DNA from: an uncultured Clostridia bacterium
Lineage (GTDB): Bacteria; Bacillota; Clostridia; Lachnospirales; Anaerotignaceae
Direction of reading: 5' to 3'
NCBI GenBank assembly: GCA_947036475.1
Contig: CAMQRG010000112.1
Location: 1-6,649, forward strand
Length of the DNA: 6,649 nucleotides
In this document: positions 1 to 4,378 of the stretch, piece by piece
How positions within the stretch are numbered: the stretch's first letter is position 1
Layout: every line of letters starts with the position of its first letter
Notes under the pieces: generated by a model
The model's database searches: none
What the model was told of the DNA's origin: nothing
The model's input: the letters and a program-made list of their open reading frames with translations, nothing else
Translations under genes and position numbers: made by a program

Positions 1-47
1 GAGATAGCGTAGCGTCTCGTGGGCTCGGAGATGTGTATAAGAGACAG
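1..47. other. Illumina Nextera adapter and index (artefact)
   Basis: Bases 1-5 match the end of the P7 flow-cell oligo. Bases 6-13 (AGCGTAGC) are the adapter-sense form of i7 index N709 (GCTACGCT). Bases 14-28 are the Nextera read-2 adapter and 29-47 (AGATGTGTATAAGAGACAG) the 19-bp Tn5 mosaic end. On the minus strand this reads as insert, mosaic end, adapter, index and start of P7, which is the exact order of read-through past a short insert. The sequence is recognised from memory of the kit oligos. Genomic sequence begins at about base 48. This block should be trimmed and should not be annotated as a transposon end. Confidence 0.98.
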
Positions 48-73
48 GGACACATCTTTACTGATTCCGCTCC

Positions 74-92
74 TGGAAAACGCAGTTTTCCA
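74..92 (+). repeat. Palindromic hairpin, 8-bp stem, GCA loop
   Basis: TGGAAAACGCAGTTTTCCA is a perfect 8-bp stem (TGGAAAAC/GTTTTCCA) around a three-base GCA loop, followed by CAA. It has the same layout as the hairpins at 137-153, 1755-1773, 4067-4079 and 4258-4270: a stem ending in C-G, a three-base loop with a central C, and an A-rich 3' flank. Its stem sequence is different. No U-tract follows on either strand, so it is not a standard terminator. Confidence 0.7.
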
Positions 93-108
93 CAATAAAG
101 TTTGGAAT

Positions 109-130
109 CCAACCCTTTTCAAAGGGTTGG
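109..130. repeat. Perfect inverted repeat, 10-bp arms, 2-bp spacer
   Basis: CCAACCCTTT (109-118) and AAAGGGTTGG (121-130) are perfectly complementary around TC. It lies between two of the three-base-loop hairpins, so 74-153 forms a run of three consecutive palindromes. No T-tract follows on either strand, so a terminator role is not supported. Its function is unknown. Confidence 0.75.
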
Positions 131-136
131 CAGGGT

Positions 137-153
137 CTGGGACAGCGTCCCAG
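137..153 (-). repeat. Palindromic hairpin, 7-bp stem, GCT loop
   Basis: On the minus strand this is CTGGGACGCTGTCCCAG: a perfect 7-bp stem around GCT, followed by ACCCTGCC. Layout and 3' flank resemble the hairpin at 1755-1773 (minus) and those at 4067-4079 and 4258-4270 (plus). It appears to be one of a dispersed family of intergenic palindromes. Confidence 0.7.
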
Positions 154-174
154 GGTCTTTCATGCTCATAACTC

Positions 175-211
175 AAAAAGCCCCGTCTCTGCAATGATGC
201 AAAGACGGAGC
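175..211 (-). terminator. Rho-independent terminator of the T-box
   Basis: On the minus strand a 14-bp stem (198-211 with 180-193, including two G-U pairs) closes a UCAU loop and is followed directly by UUUUU (175-179). The left arm shares CTCCGTCTTT with the antiterminator at 201-210, so the two structures are mutually exclusive, as required for tRNA-controlled attenuation. Confidence 0.92.
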
Positions 212-478
212 AAATCCTCCGCGGTTCCACTTTACTTGGACGGCAAAAAACCGCCCCGCTCAAGGACTGTAACGTAGTCAACGGGTACAGGCTACTGCAA
301 TGTTCGCCCGCCCAGTTCAGGAATGCACTTCGTCCCCCTCGCCCTGTAAACGGCTCCCACCCATGTATCTTAAGCCGATGACAATCAAACCCGCGCGCCG
401 CACAGGCTCAAATCTCACCGTCTTTCACCAAGGCCGTTATTCTCTGTCAGGTGAAAAAAGGATTACTCTTTTCCGTCG
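175..478 (-). promoter_or_regulatory. T-box leader for an off-contig aminoacyl-tRNA synthetase, probably cysS
   Basis: The diagnostic T-box sequence AAAGTGGAACCGCGGAG is read on the minus strand at 217-233. The antiterminator folds as AAAG (230-233)/CTTT (201-204), bulge UGGAACC (223-229), then GCGGAG (217-222)/CTCCGT (205-210). The alternative terminator uses the same CTCCGTCTTT strand. Further 5' are AAGAGTA (465-471) and ACAGAGA (441-447), which resemble conserved Stem I segments, and a CGGCT/AGCCG hairpin (351-378) in the Stem II position. I could not fold Stem I well enough to read the specifier codon. The bulge UGGA implies a tRNA with discriminator base U73; tRNA-Cys has this and tRNA-Pro does not. 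ispF-cysS is a common clostridial order. The Stem I region begins at the ispF stop, so any private promoter would lie inside ispF; otherwise the leader acts as an attenuator within the operon. The 5' boundary is approximate. Confidence 0.9.
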
Positions 479-958
479 TCACTTTTCTCTGTTTTCCAAA
501 AGGCACACAGCCGAAGCCGCAATTCCTTCTCCCGCGCCGGTAAATCCCATGCCTTCCTCTGTAGTGGATTTTATGTTAACCTGCCCGACCTCTATCTGCA
601 AAGCTTCGGCAATATTCCGCCGCATCTCCTCAATATAGGGTGCAAGTTTGGGTTTCTGCGCGATAATTGTAGCGTCGACATTCATTATACAGTATCCATT
701 TGCAAAAATCAAGCCCCAAACTTCAGATAATAATTTTTTGCTGTCCGCGCCTTTATAGGCGGGGTCGCTGTCCGGAAAATGCCTGCCGATGTCACCCAGA
801 GCTGCCGCACCGAGCAATGCGTCCATCACCGCATGCAGCAGCACATCTGCATCGGAATGTCCCAGCAGCCCCTTTTCATAGGGTATCTTTACCCCGCCCA
901 GCACCAAATCCCGACCTTCCACCAGCCGGTGCGCGTCATAGCCTGAACCAATCCTCAT
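479..958 (-). CDS. ispF: 2-C-methyl-D-erythritol 2,4-cyclodiphosphate synthase
   Basis: Cytosolic MEP-pathway enzyme that converts CDP-ME 2-phosphate to MEcPP with release of CMP, on the route to IPP and DMAPP. The 159-aa product has normal family length. It opens with MRIGSGYDAHRL, with metal ligands D8 and H10 and the third ligand H42. The loop GHSDAD (33-38) and the C-terminal nucleotide-binding stretch TTEEGMGFTGAGEGI (132-146) are intact. The ATG at 956-958 is preceded by AAGGAGG five bases upstream; longer in-frame extensions overlap yjdF and lack family similarity. It follows yjdF by only 10 bp, so the two are probably cotranscribed and ispF may share yjdF's riboswitch control. The stop codon abuts the T-box leader. 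IspF homologues are homotrimers with the active site at subunit interfaces (family knowledge). Confidence 0.97.
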   Translation of the reverse strand: MRIGSGYDAHRLVEGRDLVLGGVKIPYEKGLLGHSDADVLLHAVMDALLGAAALGDIGRHFPDSDPAYKGADSKKLLSEVWGLIFANGYCIMNVDATIIAQKPKLAPYIEEMRRNIAEALQIEVGQVNIKSTTEEGMGFTGAGEGIAASAVCLLENREK

Positions 959-968
959 TGTGTCCTCC

Positions 969-1391
969 TTAATGGCCTTTGTGCTTCTCTTTCCGTTTTT
1001 CCTGTTTCTGCCGGAATCGACGTTCCGCCTCCGCTGCCTTCTCGGCTTTTTGGCGGGTTTTCCGCTCTGTTTTCTGTTCCTCACGCAGAGCCGCCAAAGC
1101 CTGCTGTGCCTTTGTGCCAACGCCCTGCCCGCCAGTCTGCCTGCGTATTTCCCGCTGCAAGCGCTTCGGATTTTTCTTCTGACAAAGCTGCGAAACCCCG
1201 CCTGATCGTCCAAAGCGCATACGGCCCCAATCTGCCAGCAAAAAAGCATGGACTTCTTTCAGACTTGGTTCTGCACCAAAAACTGTTTTCGATACCTCCA
1301 AAAACCCGCCGTCCTGCCGTTCGTAAATGCCGACCCAGAAGCCCGTTTCCTTCTCGAAAAAAACTGTCAGTACTGCCGCCGTTCCTTCCAT
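969..1391 (-). CDS. yjdF: YjdF family protein (DUF2992)
   Basis: A 140-aa protein of the YjdF/DUF2992 family, whose biochemical function is unknown. Its gene is typically controlled by the yjdF riboswitch, which binds azaaromatic compounds, so a role in handling such toxic or signalling molecules has been proposed. Residues 7-62 form the conserved globular part (VLTVFFE, FWVGIYER, VFGAEPS, EVHAFLL). NPKRLQREIRRQ (74-85) and GTKAQQALAALREEQ (92-106) are family signatures, and the tail (107-140) is a highly basic, probably helical K/R/E-rich segment ending KEKHKGH. The ATG at 1389-1391 has AGGAGGG 7-8 bases upstream; an extension to 1499 would read through the structured leader and is rejected. 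The gene heads a probable yjdF-ispF transcript, a pairing with no obvious metabolic logic. Confidence 0.93.
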   Translation of the reverse strand: MEGTAAVLTVFFEKETGFWVGIYERQDGGFLEVSKTVFGAEPSLKEVHAFLLADWGRMRFGRSGGVSQLCQKKNPKRLQREIRRQTGGQGVGTKAQQALAALREEQKTERKTRQKAEKAAEAERRFRQKQEKRKEKHKGH

Positions 1392-1398
1392 ATCAATA

Positions 1399-1505
1399 CC
1401 CTCCTTATTTTCAGGACAGGAAACGGACGACCATCGCACGGTATGCCGCGCTCCGGATGGAGGGCTACTGAGGGAAATTTTCCCTGTCCGGACTACCAAC
1501 CGGAC
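1399..1505 (-). promoter_or_regulatory. yjdF-type riboswitch in the 5' leader
   Basis: The leader of a yjdF gene is the known site of the yjdF RNA (azaaromatic-responsive). Pairings visible on the minus strand are GTCCGG/CCGGAC (1500-1505 with 1486-1491), GGACAGG/CCTGTCC (1483-1489 with 1414-1420), CCATC/GATGG (1456-1460 with 1431-1435), and GCGCGG/CCGTGC closing a CATA loop (1446-1451 with 1436-1441). The first two share GGAC and exclude each other. CCCTCC (1459-1464) is perfectly complementary to the yjdF ribosome binding site GGAGGG (1399-1404) and overlaps the CCATC arm, so a translation on/off switch is plausible. No terminator lies between the leader and the gene. The family call rests on gene context and fold; no covariance-model match was run. 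Confidence 0.8.
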
Positions 1506-1511
1506 TGTGTT

Positions 1512-1540
1512 TTTATTCCTGCTGTTTTAAGACTTGAAAA
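1512..1540 (-). promoter_or_regulatory. Possible promoter for yjdF-ispF
   Basis: TTTTCA (1535-1540) and AATAAA (1512-1517) each match four of six consensus bases at a 17-bp spacing. The predicted start falls near 1505, exactly where the first riboswitch helix begins. Position is the main support, because the boxes themselves are weak. Confidence 0.35.
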
Positions 1541-1617
1541 GACCTTGAAGGCTCTGCCATCAAACTCCCGCGAGCCCTGTCAGCGCTTTGCCTGCGGCGT
1601 CCGGATTTCTTTCCGGT

Positions 1618-1773
1618 GCCTTATGAAAAGGGTCAAGGGGCGCAGATGCTCTCAGGAACCGCAAGCAGCGACCTTTGGTCGGTTTGCGAAGCAAACTTCC
1701 GAAGGAGCTTCGTTCTGCACCGACCGGAGCGGAGACCACGCCCTTTGCGGAGGTTTGGAGGCAGCGCCTCCAA
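1618..1773 (-). repeat. Composite palindromic intergenic element
   Basis: On the minus strand it starts with TTGGAGGCGCTGCCTCCAA, continues AACCTCCGCAAAGGGCG, and ends with CGCCCCTTGACCCTTT. This matches the order of the plus-strand repeats at 4067-4115 (GGGGC/GCCCC hairpin, ACACCCCGCAAGGGGCG, CGCCCCTTGACCCTCTTT), but with about 95 bases inserted between the halves. It looks like a relative of that family carrying an insert. The boundaries are my estimate. Confidence 0.55.
1677..1725 (-). repeat. Predicted three-way junction inside the composite element
   Basis: A closing helix GGTCGGT/ACCGACC (1719-1725 with 1677-1683) encloses two perfect hairpins: CGAAG-CTC-CTTCG (1700-1712) and TTTGC-TTC-GCAAA (1683-1695, competing for one base with the closing helix). 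Such a compact fold in 49 bases suggests a structured RNA or a structured DNA element. It matches no RNA family I recognise. Confidence 0.5.
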
Positions 1774-1777
1774 GGTC

Positions 1778-2302
1778 TTACATCTTCTTTTCCATACAAA
1801 TCAATGTTTCCCAAATCACATTCTGGAAATGGAACAGCGTTTTACCCGCCAGCGTATACCCCAGAGAGGCATACAGCGATTCCGCTGGTTTATTCCCCTC
1901 ATACGTATCCAGCCGGATAACCTTGCAGCCTTTTTCCCGCGCAAGCTGTTCGGAAAACGCCACAAATTCTCTGCCATAGCCCTTACCCGCGCAGCCCGGA
2001 CGTATACACAGCGTGTGAATGACAAGCACCTCATCTCCGCCGCACTCCGGCTCGATTTTCCAGGGGATTTTCGCATATTCCGGCGGCTGTATATGGTTCA
2101 GGTTCACAGCGCCGTAAAGCCTGCCCGTTTCGTCCTCCCCGACATACAGCGTCCCCGCGTCCAGCGCTTTCTGCGCATCGGCGCGCGTCGGGTAGCCGTC
2201 TTTCAGCCAGTTCGTGGTGCGCACCATTTCCGGCGTATCCAGTATTTCGTCAAAAATCTTTTCCACATCGTCAATATCCGTTTGCTTTGCCAGACGAATC
2301 AT
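1778..2302 (-). CDS. GNAT family N-acetyltransferase
   Basis: A 174-aa single-domain GNAT protein, expected to transfer acetyl from acetyl-CoA to an amine; the substrate cannot be told from sequence. The N-terminus MIRLAKQTDIDDVEKIFDEI is the usual first strand and helix. Residues 52-70 form central strands. VLVIHTLCIRPGCAGKGYG (92-110) is strand 4 plus the CoA pyrophosphate loop (motif A). VIRLDTYEGNKPAESLYASLGYTLAG (128-153) is motif B with the conserved N137, A140, Y144 and GY. The Q/R that normally opens Q/R-x-x-G-x-G is A105 here, while the glycines are kept. The ATG at 2300-2302 has AAGGAGG six bases upstream, overlapping the TAA of the preceding gene, so it is probably translationally coupled and the last gene of the pspA cluster. 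Protein or antibiotic acetylation are both possible. Confidence 0.9.
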   Translation of the reverse strand: MIRLAKQTDIDDVEKIFDEILDTPEMVRTTNWLKDGYPTRADAQKALDAGTLYVGEDETGRLYGAVNLNHIQPPEYAKIPWKIEPECGGDEVLVIHTLCIRPGCAGKGYGREFVAFSEQLAREKGCKVIRLDTYEGNKPAESLYASLGYTLAGKTLFHFQNVIWETLICMEKKM

Positions 2303-2314
2303 GCCGCTCCTCCT

Positions 2315-3337
2315 TTACCGTAACGCTTTCCCGCAGGACGCGCAGAATTTATCCGCCGCGCCGACCTTTGCCCCGCATTCCGGACAGAAAGCCGCCGTTT
2401 CCAGCTTTTGCCCGCAGCCCGGGCAGAATTTATCTCCAGCCCGCACACTGCTGCCACAGTTCGGGCAATGTGCGCCGCCCTGTGCCGGTTGTGCCGGTGC
2501 CTGCCCCTGCCGGAACATCTCCTTTGCCATCTCCATACCGGCCGCCATGCCGAAGCCGGCGCCAGCCGCGCCGCCTGCACTGCTGCCGGGCTGTCCGAAG
2601 GAATCCGCCATTTTTCCTCTCTGGTATGTATCCATATCCAGCATGCCGTATCCAGCTGCTTCGTTGATTTTCTTCTGTACCTCCTCCGGATAGCTGAAAC
2701 TCGAAATATGCAGTTCCGAGGAGGTCATACCAAAGCGCATCAGTTCCATGTCCAAATCCGTATTCATGCCGCGCGCGATTTCCGTTGCGTTGCCCTGCAA
2801 ATGGAACATGTCCCTGCCTTCCCTGCTAATCCATTTCATGAGCAGTTCGTCCAGCGTGCTGACCATGCGGTCGCGTACATCATTTACGGTAAACATTTCC
2901 TTTACACCTGCCACAGCGTCAATCAGGCGAATATAGTCCGTTACCTTCGCCTGAAACGTTCCGAACGCCCGCACAGGCAGGCCGCCCCGAAAGCCCTCCG
3001 CAGGGATATTGACCGCATTCCGCGTGCCCCATTTTACGGTAAACTCCTTCGTGTTCACAAACAGCACTTCTGCCCGCAGGCCGCTGTTAAAGCCAAACTG
3101 AAAGCCCTTGAGCGTACTCAGAAATGGGACAATCTGGGATTCGATTTCATAATTCCCCTCGTCCGTAAAGACACCTTCTATTTTGCCATTATACAGGAAA
3201 ACAGCGTCCTGCCCGGGACGGATAATCAGGCGGCTGCCCTTTTTAATCTCGCTGCCATGCCATTTCCAAAATATAACGTCCGCGCCCGTTTCGTGCCATT
3301 CTATCACACTGCTCAGTTCATTGCCAAAAAAGCCCAT
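2315..3337 (-). CDS. ydjI: YdjI-like SPFH domain protein with double zinc ribbon
   Basis: A 340-aa protein like Bacillus YdjI, sometimes labelled virion core protein in databases. Residues ~10-230 form an SPFH/band-7-like domain (WKWHGSEIKKGSRLIIRPGQ near the start; FHLQGNATEIARGMNTDLD, ISSFSYPEEVQKKINEA near the end). A flexible G/A-rich linker follows (~247-288). Two C4 zinc ribbons have C291/C294/C305/C308 and C318/C321/C332/C335. There is no signal peptide or transmembrane segment, so membrane association would be peripheral or through partners. In Bacillus, YdjI works with PspA in membrane-stress protection (family knowledge); here pspA ends 12 bp upstream, supporting the same role. The ATG at 3335-3337 has GAGGTGAGG just upstream. 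The ydjG and ydjH genes of the Bacillus operon are absent from this locus. Gene symbol by homology. Confidence 0.88.
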   Translation of the reverse strand: MGFFGNELSSVIEWHETGADVIFWKWHGSEIKKGSRLIIRPGQDAVFLYNGKIEGVFTDEGNYEIESQIVPFLSTLKGFQFGFNSGLRAEVLFVNTKEFTVKWGTRNAVNIPAEGFRGGLPVRAFGTFQAKVTDYIRLIDAVAGVKEMFTVNDVRDRMVSTLDELLMKWISREGRDMFHLQGNATEIARGMNTDLDMELMRFGMTSSELHISSFSYPEEVQKKINEAAGYGMLDMDTYQRGKMADSFGQPGSSAGGAAGAGFGMAAGMEMAKEMFRQGQAPAQPAQGGAHCPNCGSSVRAGDKFCPGCGQKLETAAFCPECGAKVGAADKFCASCGKALR

Positions 3338-3349
3338 TTCCTCACCTCA

Positions 3350-4027
3350 TTATTTTCCCAGCTTTGCCTTCAGCGCGGCAAGCTCATCATCGAGTGCGCC
3401 GCCTTCGGGCACGTCATATTTTGCCATCAAATCCTCCACATCGGATTTCCGCGTGTTCAGTTCTGCCATCGCCTCAGCCTCGTCCAGCCTGCGGTCTATT
3501 TTTTCCTCCATGCGGTCGAATGCAGAAAGGCTCTCCGCCGCGCCGCCGATGCTCCTGCCCAGCTCCGCGGTACGTTCCTTTGCGTCTGCCATCGCCGCTT
3601 TTGCGCGGATTGCGGCTTTCCGTTCGTTAATCTGCCGCAGCTGGCCTTCCAGCTGGTCGTGCAGCTGGCGCATTTTATCCGCGTTTGCCTTTGCAACGTC
3701 CAACGCCCCTGCAAGGCTTTCCAGTGTTTTGGATTTTTCAGCTTTTTCCATCAGGAATGCTTTTGCGTCCGCGTCATTGCCTTTCAACACAGCGGCTTCA
3801 GCGTATTTCTGCAATTTCCCGACAGTTTCCGCACACTCATCATATGCACGCTGGGCGCGTTTCACCTCCGCCATAACAGACGCCGTTTCTGCTTTTACCT
3901 TGCCTAAATCGTCTTCCAAGTCACGCGCAAGCTGTTCCGCCATTTTCACTGGGTTTTCCGCCTTATCCAGCAGCGCGTTCACGTTTGCCTCCATAATCGT
4001 CTTAAATCTTCCCAAAATTCCAGCCAT
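3350..4027 (-). CDS. pspA: PspA/IM30 family membrane-stress protein
   Basis: A 225-aa ESCRT-III-like peripheral membrane protein that protects and remodels the cytoplasmic membrane under envelope stress. The family signature MAGILGRFKTIMEANVNALLDKAENPVKM (1-29) includes the amphipathic helix that binds anionic membrane. Residues ~30-195 are almost continuous coiled coil rich in A, E, K and R. Family landmarks include an NPVKMAEQLARDLE-like segment (25-38) and AFDRMEEKIDRRLDEAEAMAEL (169-190). The tail DVPEGGALDDELAALKAKLG (205-224) is typical of Gram-positive members. Length is close to the family norm. The ATG at 4025-4027 has AAGGAGG seven bases upstream. It is first in a cluster with the YdjI-like gene (12-bp gap) and a GNAT gene (12-bp gap). 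No confident promoter was found in the repeat-filled region upstream. Confidence 0.95.
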   Translation of the reverse strand: MAGILGRFKTIMEANVNALLDKAENPVKMAEQLARDLEDDLGKVKAETASVMAEVKRAQRAYDECAETVGKLQKYAEAAVLKGNDADAKAFLMEKAEKSKTLESLAGALDVAKANADKMRQLHDQLEGQLRQINERKAAIRAKAAMADAKERTAELGRSIGGAAESLSAFDRMEEKIDRRLDEAEAMAELNTRKSDVEDLMAKYDVPEGGALDDELAALKAKLGK

Positions 4028-4043
4028 GTCGTTTCCTCCTTAT

Positions 4044-4165
4044 AAAAATACAGAGATTAGAACCGCGGGGCTCTGCCCCACACCCCGCAAGGGGCGCGCC
4101 CCTTGACCCTCTTTCCGTCACACATTCGTGTGCCAGAGAATTTTTCCTAATTAGTTGGCTGATTT
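4044..4165 (+). repeat. Long hairpin-rich intergenic repeat, copy 1
   Basis: It contains, in order on the plus strand, a GGGGC-TCT-GCCCC hairpin (4067-4079), an 18-bp perfect palindrome CAAGGGGCGCGCCCCTTG (4088-4105), and a CACAC-ATTC-GTGTG hairpin (4119-4132). By hand alignment its ~104-base core differs from copy 2 by about nine substitutions and one indel. It has no coding potential. On the minus strand the last hairpin is followed by GCGG and a short T run (TTCT), which is not a clear terminator. Confidence 0.9.
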
Positions 4166-4235
4166 TCCAAATCCTGCCATTTCTTCGCAAAACATAGCTT
4201 TGCAACAAATAAGTTAAGGGACATTTGCTTTATGC

Positions 4236-4357
4236 AAAATATAGGGATTAAAACCGCGGGGCTCTGCCCCACACCCCACAAGAGGCGTGCCCCTTGCCCC
4301 TCTTTCCGTCACACATTCGTGCGCCGGACAATTTTTCGTATTTTAGTTGGCTGATTT
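4236..4357 (+). repeat. Long hairpin-rich intergenic repeat, copy 2
   Basis: Direct repeat of 4044-4165, offset by 191-192 bp, with the same three hairpins at 4258-4270, 4279-4296 and 4310-4323. The GGGGC/GCCCC hairpin is identical; the other two each carry one stem change, and an alternative pairing (GCGGGG with CCCCGC) carries another. All three changes leave G-U pairs in minus-strand RNA but A-C mismatches in plus-strand RNA. Confidence 0.9.
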
Positions 4358-4378
4358 GTCAAACCGCGCCCATGTCTT

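Larger units (their letters stand above)
48..174. other. Gene-free stretch downstream of the T-box terminator, with three palindromes
   Basis: This is the genomic stretch between the T-box terminator and the contig end. It contains three perfect inverted repeats (74-92, 109-130, 137-153) and no convincing coding sequence. A synthetase gene is expected to start to the left. The only nearby ATG (minus strand, bases 53-55) has a GGAG 14 bases upstream, which is too far, and it runs straight into adapter. I therefore cannot place a start codon. Confidence 0.6.
1542..1777 (-). other. Structured intergenic stretch between the GNAT gene and the yjdF leader
   Basis: There is no gene here. From the GNAT stop leftwards it holds a GCT-loop hairpin (1755-1773), a predicted three-way junction (1677-1725), a GCCCCTTGACCC segment (1618-1642) shared with the repeats at 4044-4357, and a CCGGA/TCCGG hairpin (1601-1605 with 1612-1616). 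Everything reads most naturally as minus-strand RNA, i.e. as a 3' UTR of the pspA cluster. No standard terminator with a U-tract is visible. Confidence 0.6.
4028..4378. other. 351-bp intergenic region between tsaD and pspA
   Basis: It is filled mostly by two tandem repeat copies (4044-4165 and 4236-4357) separated by ~70 bp of AT-richer sequence. The spacer contains GCAAA/TTTGC blocks but no promoter I would commit to. A perfect TTGACA occurs on the minus strand near 4356-4361, but the only good -10 (TAAAAT, 4340-4345) is 11 bp away, which is too close. It must hold the end of the tsaD transcript and the pspA promoter. No terminator with a proper U-tract is present. Confidence 0.7.

Noticed and set aside
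29..47. Tn5 transposon mosaic end suggesting a mobile element
   Set aside because: It is joined to Nextera adapter, an index and P7 sequence in the order of a sequencing read-through; no transposase or second end is present.
53..55. ATG as the start of the off-contig synthetase
   Set aside because: The nearest GGAG is 14 bases away, and the frame enters adapter after two codons, so nothing can be verified.
300..638. 112-codon open frame on the plus strand
   Set aside because: Antisense to the T-box leader and the end of ispF, with no ribosome binding site or family similarity.
1392..1499. 36-residue N-terminal extension of yjdF
   Set aside because: It would be encoded by the structured leader, including the helices and the yjdF ribosome binding site; known family members begin near residue 1 of the shorter form.
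2408..3907. 499-codon open frame on the plus strand, the longest in the window
   Set aside because: It lies antisense to the YdjI-like gene and pspA, both with clear family motifs and ribosome binding sites. The product is rich in C, H, F and R and resembles no family; it is a shadow of the codon bias on the other strand.
4044..4357. Two-repeat CRISPR-like array
   Set aside because: Only two units of ~120 bp with one ~70-bp spacer, internal hairpins and sequence divergence; no cas genes are nearby.
4340..4361. TTGACA and TAAAAT as a promoter before pspA
   Set aside because: The spacing is only 11 bp, far below the 16-18 bp needed.
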